Counted from the stretch's first letter, positions 36,615 to 47,654 are shown. The stretch is DNA of 64,000 bases from Mesorhabditis belari (GCA_958450365.1 CAUEEP010000743.1:4587501-4651500), one strand, 5' to 3'. Numbers and translations: made by a program. The notes: generated from the letters alone by a model not told the origin.

Positions 36615-36665
36615 TTTCTAGCCGCCGGGATTGAACCCTTAACCTCCCGACTAGGAGACAAGACT
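36615..36665 (-). repeat. tRNA-like SINE fragment
   Basis: Minus strand carries GGTTAAGGGTTCAATCCCGG, a B-box, without a matching full tRNA fold. Confidence 0.45.
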
Positions 36666-36699
36666 CCTATTCCTTAGTTAACTGTAGGAGACAAGCCTC

Positions 36700-36942
36700 T
36701 GGTCAACTAGGAGACAAGACTCTGGTCGGCTACGACGGCTGGACAAGACTCCTATCCAGTCGGCTACGATGGCTGGACAAGACTTCTATCCGGTCGGTTA
36801 CGACGGCTGGACAAGACTCCTATCCGGTCGGCTACGACGGCTGTACAAGACTCCTATCCGGTCGGCTACGATGGCTGTACAAGACTCCTATCCAGTCGGC
36901 TACGATGGCTGTACAAGACTCCTATCCGGTCGGCTGAGATCA
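36700..36942 (+). repeat. ~33-bp minisatellite
   Basis: Six to seven units built from CGGCTACGACGGCTGGACAA and GACTCCTATCCGGT. Single-base variants differ between units. Confidence 0.92.
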
Positions 36943-37454
36943 AACGCAACTTTTCGGCAAGGGCATTCCAAACTTTAATCACACGATTTACAAAAAAAGC
37001 GATGTTAAGAAAAAAAACGCACATTTGTTCTAGATTTTAGAAAGGAATTATATTTAGAAGGAATTAGATTTAAAACAATTTTCCCTCTGTTTAAATTGTT
37101 TTTACATGTAATAGAATAAAAAAAGAAACAAATAAAAAATGGATTTTGAGTGGCGAAAACATGGGTTTTTTTTTTTTGGTTTAAGCTAAAATTCGATTTG
37201 ATATCATTTATAATTGCGTTCTATTTATCATTTATAATTCTCAAAACAAATCTTTTGAAAGTCTTTTTTGACTTTAAAAAAACTCATTACTTTTTAGAGA
37301 AAATATTTTTTTTTGCAGAATCTTTTCAAAAAAATGAAGTTTTTTAGTGCTATTATTTTAAATGCTATTATTTATTTTTCACTTTCCACAGATATTTAAC
37401 AATTTAGCTACTGTTTAAGGAATGCAATATTGATTAATGATTTACGGGATGTGA

Positions 37455-37560
37455 GCTTAGAGCATTGGAGCAGAGATCCAAGCATTGGAGCAGAGATCCA
37501 AGCATTGAAGCAGAGATCCAAGCATTGAAGCAGAGATCCAAGCATTGAAGCAGAGATTCA
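37455..37560 (+). repeat. 20-bp tandem repeat
   Basis: Five to six units of AGCATTGGAGCAGAGATCCA, with a G-to-A change in later units. Confidence 0.92.
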
Positions 37561-37847
37561 AACAAAATACAGCCAAAATTGAGGAAAATGCGCTAAACGT
37601 GCTTAACTCTTTATCCGATTCAAAATCCAAATCTCGAACTGTTTATCCCAATTTTCGATCCGATCTCCAGGATCTCTTGATGTAAAGCATTCGAAAATTT
37701 CTCTCTCAACCCATCACTCTCCGTCGATAGTTCTCCCCCGTCGTCGAGCCACCTATTTTTGGTGATTGTTTTTTTGGACACAAAAACCATTCAAATTTAG
37801 GGCTTCGCTTTGAGATTTCACTTTTAAGGGTGAATTCGGAAAGGGAA

Positions 37848-40607
37848 ATGCTCGTAGAAGTGCTCTCGGTGACGGCGCTCGCCTCGACATTCGGTTTTTT
37901 CTTCTGTGGTGCCCAAATTTGTGTGCAAATTCGGCGAAAGGGTGGCACTGAAGGGATCGGTGAGGGAAAATTTCTTTAAAAAGATAATTTAATTGACAAA
38001 TTTAAGCTTGCAAGACTAATATAATGATTAATTGAGAATTGCAGGCGCTGCACCGTTTCTCATCGCTTTTCTCTCGTGTTTTTTCATGCTACAGTATGGG
38101 ATTTTGAGGTATGATTCTTTTTCTTTAAAGTCATTTGACGTTTAGAATAGTTTTACTAATATCAATGAATCAATTATAATAGAAATCATATCTTTTTAGA
38201 GAAGATAAGGTGGTGATATTGTGCAATGTCGTTGGACTTGTTCTTCAAGGTGCTTATCTTCTCTACTACTACTCAATGACCATTCATAAGGTGAGAGTTG
38301 ATCGGAATTTTGTGCAATTATTTAAAGAATTATTTAAAGAATTGTTTAAAGAATTGTTTAAATAATTGTTTTATATCTTTTACTGAATATCTTTAATGCA
38401 AAAGAAGCTTTAATTTTTGTAGAGATTATGATAGAGTCGAGTTCAATTTTCTCTATCAGTTTATAGGTTATTCTAACAAAAGCCTGGAACTTCTATGGGG
38501 TAGGCTAATTTCCGCAACTGGGTCGTTTGCGCAACTCGCCATAACATTCTTCCAAAGTGGGTCAATCTTTATGACTTTGGTGTCATTTTGTAGATCTGAA
38601 TAAGTGCAACAAAATAAAACCAAAATCATAAAGATTGATCCACTTAGAAGAAAGTTATAGCGAGTTGCGCAAATGAAATCGCGGAAATTAGCCTATCCTA
38701 AATATTTATTTACTTATTAATTCTTTAATGCAAAAGAAGCTTTAATTTTTGTAGAGATTATGATAGAGTCGAGTTCAATTTTCTCTATCAGTTTATAGGT
38801 TATTCTAACAAAAGCCTGGAGCTTCTATGGGGTAGGCTAATTTCCGCAACTGGGTCGTTTGCGTAACTCGCCATAACTTCTTCTAAGTGGGCCAATCTTT
38901 ATGACTTTGGTGTCATTTTGTAGATCTGAATAAGTGCAACAAAATAAAACCAAAATCATAAAGATTGGCCCATTTAGAACAAAGTTATGGCGAGTTGCGC
39001 AAAAAAAAATTCATCCAACTCTTCTGATCGATTCGCTATCGTCTAAAAATAAAAATAAAATCTTGAATAGATAAAAAGAAGTAAGAAAAAGAAAAAGAAA
39101 ATGTTAAAACATAAAAGTGTAAAATACTTTTTTTGTGGTGATTTTTGGGTTACGGTATAAAGAGCTTATAATAAAAAGGAGGCTTTTTTTTTTTAGAGTT
39201 TACAGGTGTTTTAAAAATTACAATTGTAAAAGATAGATGTTTTGAGCGTTATTTGCGACGAGTTTTTCTGATCGAGGCGCTTCTGATCGGAGCAATGGAA
39301 TGGATGGTGCACTGGTCGACGATGCCCGATCAAGGGATGACGATTCTCTCGAATTCGTGCATGTTTCTCAACATTGCCGCCATGGGCGCCCCACTTGTAA
39401 CACTAAAAGAAGTAAGAAGGATTAATAAATGAAGATTACAGTCGAGAAGTAGAGTGTGTTCCTCGGGAGTAAGTAACAAGTAAGTAACTCGAGTAAAATT
39501 TGCATGAGTAAACTTTACTCGATTAATCGACGTTTTTTTGTTGGGGCTAACTACGAGTAATCCTCTTTACACGTCGAGTAAATTGAATATCTTTACATTT
39601 GAAGGAAATTTGCCACCAAATCATTTGAACGGTTGAATATCTTTAAAAGGAATCGTATATAAGGCGGCGCTCGTGATTTTCGCGCCAATTTTTTGGGGGT
39701 GGGAACAAATGCGACCTTTTTTTGCGCACCTGGACATTTGCGCACCTTTTTTGCTGGAAAAGGCCTTAGGAAAGATCGTAGAGCTTCGAAAATGTTTTCA
39801 TAGGAGGGAATCGTATGCGTAGATTCCGAATTTCGACAAATCAGACCTCGCTGACATGTCAAATTTGGGCTAAAAGGCAAAAACTGCGGAAAAGCGTTAA
39901 GTTGCGTAGTTTTTGCCTTTTAGCCCAAATTTGACGTGTCAGCGAGGTCTGATTTGTCGAAATTCGGAATGTGCGCATACGATTCCCTTCTATGAAAACA
40001 TTTTCGAAGCTCTACGATCTTTCCTAAGGCCTTTTCCAGCAAAAAAAGGTGCGCAAATGTCCAGGTGCGCAAAAAAAGGTCGCATTTGTTCCACCCCCGA
40101 TTTTCGCGCCAATTTTTTTGCAATAATTTTCGCTAAAAGTACGGTAATTTTTCTTAAGCGTGCACTTTAAAAAAGGAACATTACTCGCGAAGAACACACC
40201 CTAGCGTGCACTTACACGTGCACAAAAAGGAACATTACTCGCGAGGAACACGCCCTAGTCGAAAGTAGTACTTGACAAATGTATTTCCATTGTAAAACAA
40301 AAATTGCAGGTGATCAGATCGAAATCAACAGCGTCTCTTCCACTCCCATTGTGCGTCGCTTCATTTGCCGTCTCGGTGCAATGGCTTGCCTATGGGATTC
40401 TTGTGAACGATCCTGTTATAAAGGTTTACAACTTTATAAGGAACAATTTTTATCAACATAAACCAATTTTAGTATCCTAACTACATAGCAACTCTTTTGG
40501 CACTTATACAACTCTCACTTTTCGCTATCTACGGCCGATCGAAAACGATAATAAAAAAATTTCAGCCAATCCCTTCAAGAGAAAAACTAAATGGATACAA
40601 TATTTAG
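37848..40607 (+). CDS. SWEET-family sugar transporter
   Basis: Passive uniporter for sugars across a cell membrane, seven membrane helices in two MtN3/saliva repeats. Six exons (37848-37959, 38045-38108, 38200-38290, 39247-39411, 40310-40423, 40473-40607) give 226 residues, the usual animal length. First repeat: LSVTALASTFGFFFCGAQIC, RKGGTEGIGAAPFL, MLQYGILRED, VVGLVLQGAYLLYYYS. Second repeat: GMTILSNSCMFLNIAAMGAP, VIRSKSTASLPLPLCVASFA, QWLAYGILVNDP, PNYIATLLALIQLSLFAIYG. The RSKSTASLPL stretch is the family's conserved loop. The acceptor of exon 4 (TTTGAG) is weak but is the only site that keeps frame. Nematodes have several paralogues (swt genes); I cannot assign which. Intron 3 contains a 335-bp tandem duplication carrying family D elements, and intron 4 a family B element. 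Confidence 0.95.
38391..39005 (+). repeat. Tandem duplication carrying two family D elements
   Basis: A unit starting CTTTAATGCAAAAGAAGC and ending in a family D palindrome occurs twice (about 38391-38715 and 38722-39005). Within it GCTAATTTCCGCAACTGGGT begins the palindrome. The second palindrome is truncated at its right end. Confidence 0.88.
39691..40099. mobile_element. Palindromic family B, full copy in SWEET intron 4
   Basis: GGGGGTGGGAACAAATGCGACC to GGTCGCATTTGTTCCACCCCC. Directly flanked on both sides by the same stretch GATTTTCGCGCCAATTTTTT (39675 and 40098), which may be a target-site duplication. Confidence 0.9.
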
Positions 40608-41458
40608 TTTAATTAAAACGGTTTTTTTTTTCTTTTATCTTTTAATTTATGATAATCGCTAGTCATTTTATGGGAATAAGGGTTTTAAGCACTTTCAGCT
40701 TCCGTTTTTTTTCATAATATTTGTAAAACTGTGATGGAATTTCATTTGATTTTATGCTTTTTTTTTTTTTTGCTTTACTTTTTTGCTTTGTCAACATGCA
40801 ATTTTTTTATGATTACTGTGTAATCGATTATGGTAGAATTTCGTAAATCTGTGTTCTCCGAGTGCCTGATCTCATCGAAAATTTGAAAATTTTCGAAAAT
40901 CCATTTCCCTGTGCACTTCTTGAAATTTTTCGATTTTTTCTTTTTTGGGTTTACAAATAAATTGACTTTTATTGATTATTTTAATGAAAAAAATGATTTT
41001 TTTTATAAGAATATTAAGTTTCTTGCACATTTAAAGCAACCGGGAAGGCTCATTGGACGACTCCCACAAACATCATAAACAACCTAAATTGCGTTGAATA
41101 AAGAAAAAGAAATTGAAATTGAAATTGAATTTGAAATTGAATTTGAATTGAATTGAATTTGAATTTGAATTTGAAATTGATTGAATTTGAATTTGAATTT
41201 GAATTTGAATTTGAATTTGAATTTGAAATTGAATTTGAATTTGAATTTGAATTTGAATATTTCGTTTACAATTAGCTGTATGCTCTAAAAATGAAAATGA
41301 TATTGATTTCAGAAAAATACGGCACATTTCAACATTATTTGTTTTCTGATTTTGTTGAGGGGCTTTTGATACCGTATTCTTTGATTCAAACATTAGACAG
41401 TCAGCCATTAGACACGCCGATTCCTATATAAGTTGGGACTGGGAATACAAAAAAATGC
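40608..41458. other. Intergenic, TTGAAT repeats
   Basis: Downstream of the SWEET gene. Holds (GAATTT)n-type hexamer repeats at about 41112-41262. No gene seen. Confidence 0.6.
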
Positions 41459-41555
41459 CGGGCCCGGGAGTCGAACCCACGTCCCTTCGCTTACCGGGCG
41501 AAAGTTCTACCAGTGAGCTACACCATCACCTAACTGATGGCCGCCAGAGAAAGGT
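41459..41555 (-). repeat. tRNA-Thr-like SINE
   Basis: On the minus strand: GTGTAGCTCACTGGTAGAAC (D-arm/A-box), an anticodon arm TTCGC-CCGGTAA-GCGAA whose loop would give anticodon GGT (Thr), and a good T-arm GTGGGTTCGACTCCC. The acceptor ends do not pair and an upstream head CTCTGGCGGCCATCAG is shared with the copy at 5848-5935, so this is a tRNA-derived SINE. Confidence 0.7.
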
Positions 41556-41640
41556 GTTATCCTTTACTTAGTCATTCTTGATGACTAACAATGGAATGAT
41601 CACACTTCGAAACCGAGAATTTGCCACCTCTTTTGACATG

Positions 41641-41852
41641 CCGTATTTCTCTAATAGTAGTGCATCCCGCCGAGTTGATGACTATTTTTACAGTTTCTAA
41701 ATCTTCCCAGAAGCTCAACACTCTAATCCCCCACAAGATCTCATCGTCAGCTACATTTTCCGACCCCACATCGATAGGTTCTAATAAGCGGTTCTCGAGA
41801 TTTCGAGGAATTTAGGCAACGCTCAGGGTGCACTACTATTAGAAAGAATATG
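41641..41852. mobile_element. Palindromic family C, copy 2
   Basis: CCGTATTTCTCTAATAGTAG ... CTACTATTAGAAAGAATATG, interior nearly identical to 32729-32945. Confidence 0.88.
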
Positions 41853-41916
41853 CTATGCATTATGGCATTATGAATATTAGATAATCAATCTTTTCTTTTT
41901 TGTTACTTCTCAGACT

Positions 41917-43850
41917 TTATACTTGATAATTGAATGATTCTACCCGTGGATCCTGTGCTTGTGCTGTGGTCTCCAAAATCATCACCACCAGTTTATCCTT
42001 TTTTGCCGCACCCTCGCCGCGTGCAATCTGAAATAAACTCATCTCGATTTTTTTTTCAAATTCTCAAATCTCTTTACACTCAATCCCACGGATTGTCCTG
42101 AGTCGATGAACGCGAAAACTGGCGACACTTTGTAGAGTTTATTATCTGAGCACTTGATCTTCACCGCAACTCTTGCTGAAGTTGGAATGGAATGTTAAAT
42201 CTTTGAAATGTTTAATCTTTTAACAGTTATTCCACAATGATGTGTAACTCAAAATAAAGAGTGTATGCAGGCTTAAAATCAAGAATGGGTAAAGTAAAGT
42301 AAATAGATCTAGAATTGAACTTTTTAAGATGTAAACTAATAGGTTGATGCATAAGTCTTTTCGTTTTTTTCGTACTTCTGTTAAAAAGTAACAAATTCAC
42401 CAATTAATCTATAGTTTGCTCTATAAAAAAAGTGTTTTTTTTGCTCAATTTGCATCTTTTTAAATGAATTTCGGTTCACTTTCAAGCAAATTCGAGAGTG
42501 AAAAACGCCTTTTTCGTAAAAATCTATAAAAAACTCTACGGAAAAATTGGCTGAATGAATTTCTCTGAAATTTTGGCGAAATATCAAACGTTTTTTTTCT
42601 CTATCTTTTATCTATTGACACGAAGATAGGTTTTCTTTAGCTAAGGAGCACGTGTGGCTGACTGGTTAAGTGTCTTTTATCTTAATCGGAAGGTCGAGGG
42701 TTCGAACCCCACATGCGACATGGTCACCCCCTTCGGATTTCCTTTCCCTTCGGGTTGAGAGGTTTTCTGGAGGGCAGTCTGGTGGTTGTGGCCCCAGTTC
42801 TTTAGAGTGACAAGCCACTCCTTCATCGTCATCTTCCCTTCACCACCAAAAAAGCTATTTAGTTCCCCATTGAGCTTAGGGTTAGGGAGCCGTCTGTCAT
42901 GACGTGGGTTAAGTTAAGATATAGCCTAGTATTGTGTGTGTCGTTGTATTGTGATTGATATATTTCGTGTATGCGATAAATTCACCACTGGTAGCCCCAG
43001 TCGGTATTTTTTAAGGTGTCTAAACAGCATCATCGAGTTAGCCCTTTTTGACTACCCGACTTCATACTCTCAAGAAAATCCAGGCATAAAATATTTTTAA
43101 ACCCGTTTTAATGTTATTTGGCAGAAAAATAATTGGTTTTTCTAATGAAATCAACCGTAGTTTAATTGGTGCATTTGTTGGCTTGAAACGGCAGACGAAA
43201 AGGAACAAAAACACTTATGCATCAACCTAATAGTTAGGTTTCTTTTTTTATGCCAAAGAGTATTCTTTTGTGCTTCCAAACACACTCACTTTTGCCTCGA
43301 TTCGTGACCGTGTGCTGACTGGTGCCACCGAGCTTCGAGAATGAGGCGGTGCGGGGATGAACGGAAACGAGTGGAGCTGTTGCATGGCATGAGCATTCAC
43401 ATCTAAAGCTTTAGCTTTATTTTATAGCTATAGTTTCAGGAAAATATGCAAAAAGTGTGTTTTTAAAACTGCTCACCCCCAGCGTCCTGAAATGCGCGAC
43501 GATGAGACGAGTCCCTCCAGATCTTCTCGAGTTATCGCTGAATTAAAGTTTTGATTTCAAATTGCTTGGAATATTAAAGCATTTCTGAAGCTAGAAAGTT
43601 AGAAAGTTTCCTAGATGAGTTATAAAAAAATCTTGAAACCTTTTTTTATGTTTCTTCACGTCGATCAACTTGTTTATAGTTTGGAACGAAGAGTGGAAGG
43701 GGCAAGTCTCAAGGGAGAATCAAGGACTGAAGAGAGCTCACCGATAATAGCTCCAACGTGTTGAGGCGCACTGCGATGTGGATGTCGACTCGTTGCAGCT
43801 CTCTGGCTCGTTCGGCGCTCCACCTCTGCAACTCCATTTGTGCCGCGCAT
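41917..43850 (-). CDS. MSP-domain protein, sperm-specific type
   Basis: MSP domains are seven-strand immunoglobulin-like folds; small MSP-domain proteins (ssp type) are nematode sperm cytoskeletal components. Five exons (43850-43742, 43537-43477, 43402-43290, 42175-42078, 42027-41917) give 163 residues in frame. Residues from about 60 match the domain: PLVSVHPRTASFSKLGGTSQ, HTVTNRGKTRVAVKIKCSDN, KLYKVSPVFAFIDSGQSVGL, GAAKKDKLVVMILETTAQAQ. Before it is an unusual basic N-terminus (MRGTNGVAEVERRTSQRA) rich in Arg/His/Ser. The ATG at 43850 directly follows TTGTTCAG, a trans-splice-like acceptor. Intron 3 (1.1 kb) contains a mariner-type MITE with a SINE inside it. Confidence 0.9.
42340..43229. 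mobile_element. Mariner-type MITE containing a SINE
   Basis: Ends TAGGTTGATGCATAAGT / ACTTATGCATCAACCTA with TA at both borders and about 85 bp of imperfect inverted repeat (inner arms share CAAAT-CACCAATTAA). It lies in intron 3 of the MSP gene. The SINE at about 42650-43020 interrupts it. Confidence 0.88.
42650..43020 (+). mobile_element. tRNA-derived SINE, full-length-looking
   Basis: Starts with GTGTGGCTGACTGGTTAAGT (A-box) and GAGGGTTCGAACCCC (B-box), followed by a 300-bp body (TGACAAGCCACTCC, GAGCTTAGGGTTAGGGAG, GTCTGTCATGACGTGGGTTA) ending near CCCCAGTCGGTATTTTTT. The best preserved SINE here. Confidence 0.75.
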
Positions 43851-45430
43851 TCTGAACAAATTGTAAATTCAGTGGTATAGAGTTCTGTGAAGAGTTTAAA
43901 AGGAAATTGGTAGACTATTGATAAAAGGAGGCTTTAAACAGAGGCGCGTTGGCTGAATAAAAGGATAAAAGGATAAAAGGTTGAGTTGAGAGGGATCAAC
44001 GAATAAAAAATGGTTGGTAGGATGAAGGGGGAGGGGGGGGGGGGTGATGAAAAGGAGAGGCCGCTAGGGGGGAGTAGAGGAGGAGGGGAGTGAAGTGGAG
44101 GAGTGAAGCCGACTGATGGATGGGCCACGGCTCTTCCAAGGAAACTTCTTTCAAAATTCATCTCTATTTCAAATCTATTTCAAAAAAACGATAAAATAGC
44201 TTTAAAGAGAAGGCAGAATTTGTTGCAAAAGCTACAAAATAATGGTATAGAATTAGAGACTATTTGAATGAAATTGAAAAATGAAATTGAAACGATCAAT
44301 CAATCAATAATATCAAAAATTAAAGTTTAATTGGTGTAAAAATAGAGACTATTCTTAGCTATTAATCAATCAATATCAAAATAAAAGTCTAATTGATATA
44401 TATTGATATAGAAAATCATAAAAATTCAAATCAAATTTCAAAAGTTTACATAGAAAAGGAAAAGGATGAGAATCCCACCCCAACCATCAACCAGAATCAA
44501 ATTTATAAACCCAATTTCTGTCGAAAAAGGAAAAAAAAAAAAAAGAGAAAACTCCAATAAGTCACAAAGTCTCCAAGAAAATGTGTTCAAAATGTGAATA
44601 AAAGCGCCGGAATTTCTTTCAAAAGCGCCGGAATTTCCTGGACCATCGCTTTCCGAAGTGTGGACACAATTTTCAACTTTTGCATGGAGGAAATTGTCTC
44701 TCTCTCTGTTTCTTCATTCTTATTTCACTTTTTTTTGATGGCTGAAGGGTATTCAGTGGGTACTTTTGAGAGTGGTTGAGCCTCCTCTTGCAGTATTTCT
44801 CTTCCCTTTTCCCGTTAAATCTCCCGCTGTGGTACCTTCTCGTTCACCTGAAAAGGATTCGAAAAGCATTTATGGATTCAAATTTGAACTTGACAAAGGT
44901 GAGGGTTAGAAGAAGTGAAATGAAAAAAAGAATTCACTGCGAGAAAAACAATGGTTGAAGTAAAGCACAAGAAGGCAAAGTTAAAGAAAGTAAAGCACAA
45001 GAAGGCAAAGTTAAAGAAAGCAAAACTTTTTCAAAGTGATTTTTGTATTTAAGAGTTCAATGTGAAAATTGACTGAAACAGGTGCTGAAACGCAAAACTA
45101 GAATTGCAAATTGATTAGAGTTTTTTTCCTGGGTGAATTTCTGGGTGAAAACTTTTGAGAGTAAGATCGCATGTAGAGAATTGAGAATGAAATGTCCTGG
45201 GTGAATAGCGGCGATGATGGAGAAAATATCGGAAACCCAACCTCTCTCAAGCGGTGAGCGCTCTACTCCTTTTTTTTGAGGCAGAATTTTTGAGCACCAG
45301 TCCATCACGAGTACTTTTATACACAAATGGAAACGGGCTGTTGTTGCAATTGTTGAAAATTTTCTTAAAAAAATAGATGTAAACTTAGATTGAAGTGTCA
45401 TCAAGTTGAGTTGAATCGTCACTTTTGCTA
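43851..45430. other. Intergenic region, no gene recognised
   Basis: Contains a G run at about 44028-44042 and a purine/pyrimidine-skewed stretch at 44000-44120 that gives a proline-rich minus-strand shadow frame. Small repeats AAAGCACAAGAAGGCAAAGT at 44960-45020. Possibly promoter sequence for the MSP gene at its left end. Confidence 0.5.
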
Positions 45431-45434
45431 CGGG

Positions 45435-45715
45435 TACGGTAGCTCTTTGAGAGACAGACTTAAGACAGACTTAAGACAGACGTAACCGAGTACGGTAGCC
45501 CTTTGAGAGACATACTTAAGACAGACGTAGCCGGGTACGGTAGCTCTTCGAGAGACAGACTTAAGACAGACGTAACCGAGTACGGTAGCTCTTCGAGAGA
45601 CAGACTTAATACAGATGTAACAGGGTACGGTAGCCTTTTGAGAGACAGACTTAAGACAGACGTAACCGGGTACGGTAGCTTTTTGAGAGACAGACAGACG
45701 TAACCGGATACGGTA
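45435..45715 (+). repeat. ~44-bp satellite array, forward
   Basis: Six units built from GTACGGTAGCTCTTTGAGAG and ACAGACTTAAGACAGACGTA. The gene at 46072 lies between this array and an inverted one at 46235-46330. Confidence 0.92.
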
Positions 45716-46071
45716 CCTTTTCTAAAGCTTTTCCTTCTTTTTTAAACTTATTAGCACCAAATTTTGACGTGAAAACTGTCGCCCTAACTTTAGAGTTAAA
45801 TTTTTCAATCAGAATACGATAGTTTTTCTTAGAAACTAAAAGTCAATTCAATGTTTAAATTTCTTTTTCAAATAACTTCCCTAAAATGTTGCTGCTATGA
45901 AAAGACGAGAAATCTAAACAATTTATTTGACGAGGAGAAAAAAAAAGAAAAAACGCGTTCACAGTTTACAAGTGGGCCACAAGTCGATAATAAATGCTCT
46001 CATTTTCACACATTATTAGCCTCCATTTCATCAATTTCATTTCTAAATATAATATTCAATTTTCAGTAAAG

Positions 46072-47107
46072 ATGAAGGGTCTCTTTTTGTGTCTTCTCAT
46101 CGCTGCATCATTCTCTTTGTCAATCGCGTGTGCTCGTTTTCAAAAACACGCGAATCTCTTCTGTAAATTTGACAAAGAAGCTAAGCCATGTCTTCAGAAA
46201 AACGGTAATCAATTATTGAAAAGGCTTTAGAAAAGGTACCGTACCCGGTTACGTCTGTCTGTCTCCCAAAGAGCTACTGTACTCGGTTACGTCTGTCTGT
46301 CTCCCAAAGAGCTACCGTACTCGGTTACGTCAAAAAGTTAGAATCTCCAGAAAAAGAGGAAAATATTTGAAAGCATTGCTTACACTAAGCTTTCAACCAA
46401 TAAAAGTACTGATTGGGTACTAATTGGATACTGTTTGGTTACTGATTGGTTATTGATTGGGTACTGATTAGTTACTGTTTGGCTATTGATTGGTTACTGA
46501 TTGGTTACTGATTGGGTACTGATTAGTTACTGTTTGGCTACTGATTGGCTATTGATTGGCTATTGATTGGTTACTGATTGGGTACTGATTGGGTACTGTT
46601 TGGTTACTGTTATGGCTACTGTTATGGCTACTGTTTGGCTACTGATTCACTACTGATTGGCTATTGATTGGGTACTGATTAGTTACTGTTTGGCTACTGA
46701 TTGGCTATTGATTGGGTACTGATTGGGTACTTTAAACTTTAATTGGTTGGTTGGTTTCAACCAATTTCAACCAACTTTAATTCAAAATCTAAACTAAACT
46801 TTACAATATTTTGTAAAGTTTCCAAGGAGAAAGTAATCCCTTGAAGTTACGAGAAAAAAAATCAAAATCAACAAACAAAATTTTTTTTAGTGGCTAGCGA
46901 GGAGCGTATCTGTTGTGGAAAAGCGGGTGGATGCTCACTTCAAGAATTCAACAAGGTATCTTAAAAAATGTTGAATTTTTAACGTCTTAAACCTCATCTT
47001 CTATCTTCTACCACAATTTTTTCTAGGAGAGAGTCTGCTGTTTCACTCAAGATTGTCTCGATCGATGCTACCCGGGAAAAGGACATAAAATGGGAAACGT
47101 TTACTAA
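46072..47107 (+). CDS. Small secreted cysteine-rich peptide
   Basis: I do not recognise the family. Three exons (46072-46204, 46891-46955, 47027-47107) give 92 residues. A clear signal peptide (MKGLFLCLLIAASFSLSIAC, cleavage probably after ACA) is followed by about 70 residues with nine cysteines arranged C-C-CC-C-CC-C-C, including ICCGKAGGC, VCCFTQDC and RCYPGK. The two vicinal Cys pairs and the odd count suggest disulfide-bonded secretion, perhaps with a free or intermolecular cysteine. The ATG follows TTTTCAGTAAAG, a classic trans-splice acceptor. The first intron (46205-46890) holds an inverted satellite unit and the ACTGATTGG repeat. Function unknown; possible roles for such peptides range from defence to signalling, and the sequence does not decide between them. 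Confidence 0.85.
46235..46330 (-). repeat. ~44-bp satellite, inverted units
   Basis: Two to three units matching the 45435-45715 array in opposite orientation (GGTTACGTCTGTCTGTCTCC). Located within the first intron of the cysteine-rich peptide gene. Confidence 0.9.
46400..46740 (+). repeat. ACTGATTGG satellite, array 1
   Basis: About 30 units of an 11-base motif (TACTGATTGGC, TATTGATTGGG and variants). Lies in intron 1 of the cysteine-rich peptide gene. Confidence 0.92.
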
Positions 47108-47654
47108 AATTATATCAATAAAATATCAATTAAATGTCAATTAAATATCAATTAAATTTTAGCACTGTAAGATCTAGTTTATTTAAACATTATCTTTTTT
47201 TTTCTGTGCTTTCCATGTGGCGCTTAAACAAACGGCGAAATGACGTATAGGGATTTTCACGGCGTCGAAGCGCTGAGTGGTGATTAAAAAGAACGGAAGA
47301 CTGCATATGGAGATGAAAAGAAAGAGAAAAGAAATGGAAATGGAAAAGAAAGAAAAGAGCCGATCGAGAGCTGATCAAATGATGAGACAGCGGCGCGGAA
47401 ATCGCGGCTACAGAGGGTGACACTTTCATTCAACTCTTTCTCTCTTTCCATCTCCTCCATCGTTTTCCCGGGAGGTCTTCCGACAACATTTGTGACCACA
47501 CACGTGCCAACAATTTCCCGAAATTGTACATAGATCTTTTGGCTGGTTTGAGACTTGAGATTTGAGATTAAAGGCTTCTTTAAAAATTTGAGATTAAAGG
47601 CTTCGAGTAGTTTCTGGTTGGCTGCTGGCTATGAGTTAATTCTCGAACTTGAGA
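47108..47654. other. Between peptide gene and satellite array 2
   Basis: 3' end of the peptide gene followed by sequence with open minus-strand frames of low complexity. No gene recognised. Confidence 0.5.

Noticed and set aside
39593..40170. Similar proteins (starting MPFSPNLTCQRGLICRNSE) at 17223, 39593 and 39913
   Set aside because: They come from arms of palindromic family B; the frame exists only because the same arm is repeated. No splice or family support.
41459..41555. Functional tRNA-Thr (GGT)
   Set aside because: Anticodon and T-arms look good but the acceptor stem does not pair, and the upstream head is shared with another repeat copy.
43934..44161. Minus-strand proline/serine-rich frame upstream of the MSP gene
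   Set aside because: It is produced by a G-rich skewed stretch; no splice link to the MSP gene, whose start follows a clear acceptor at 43851.
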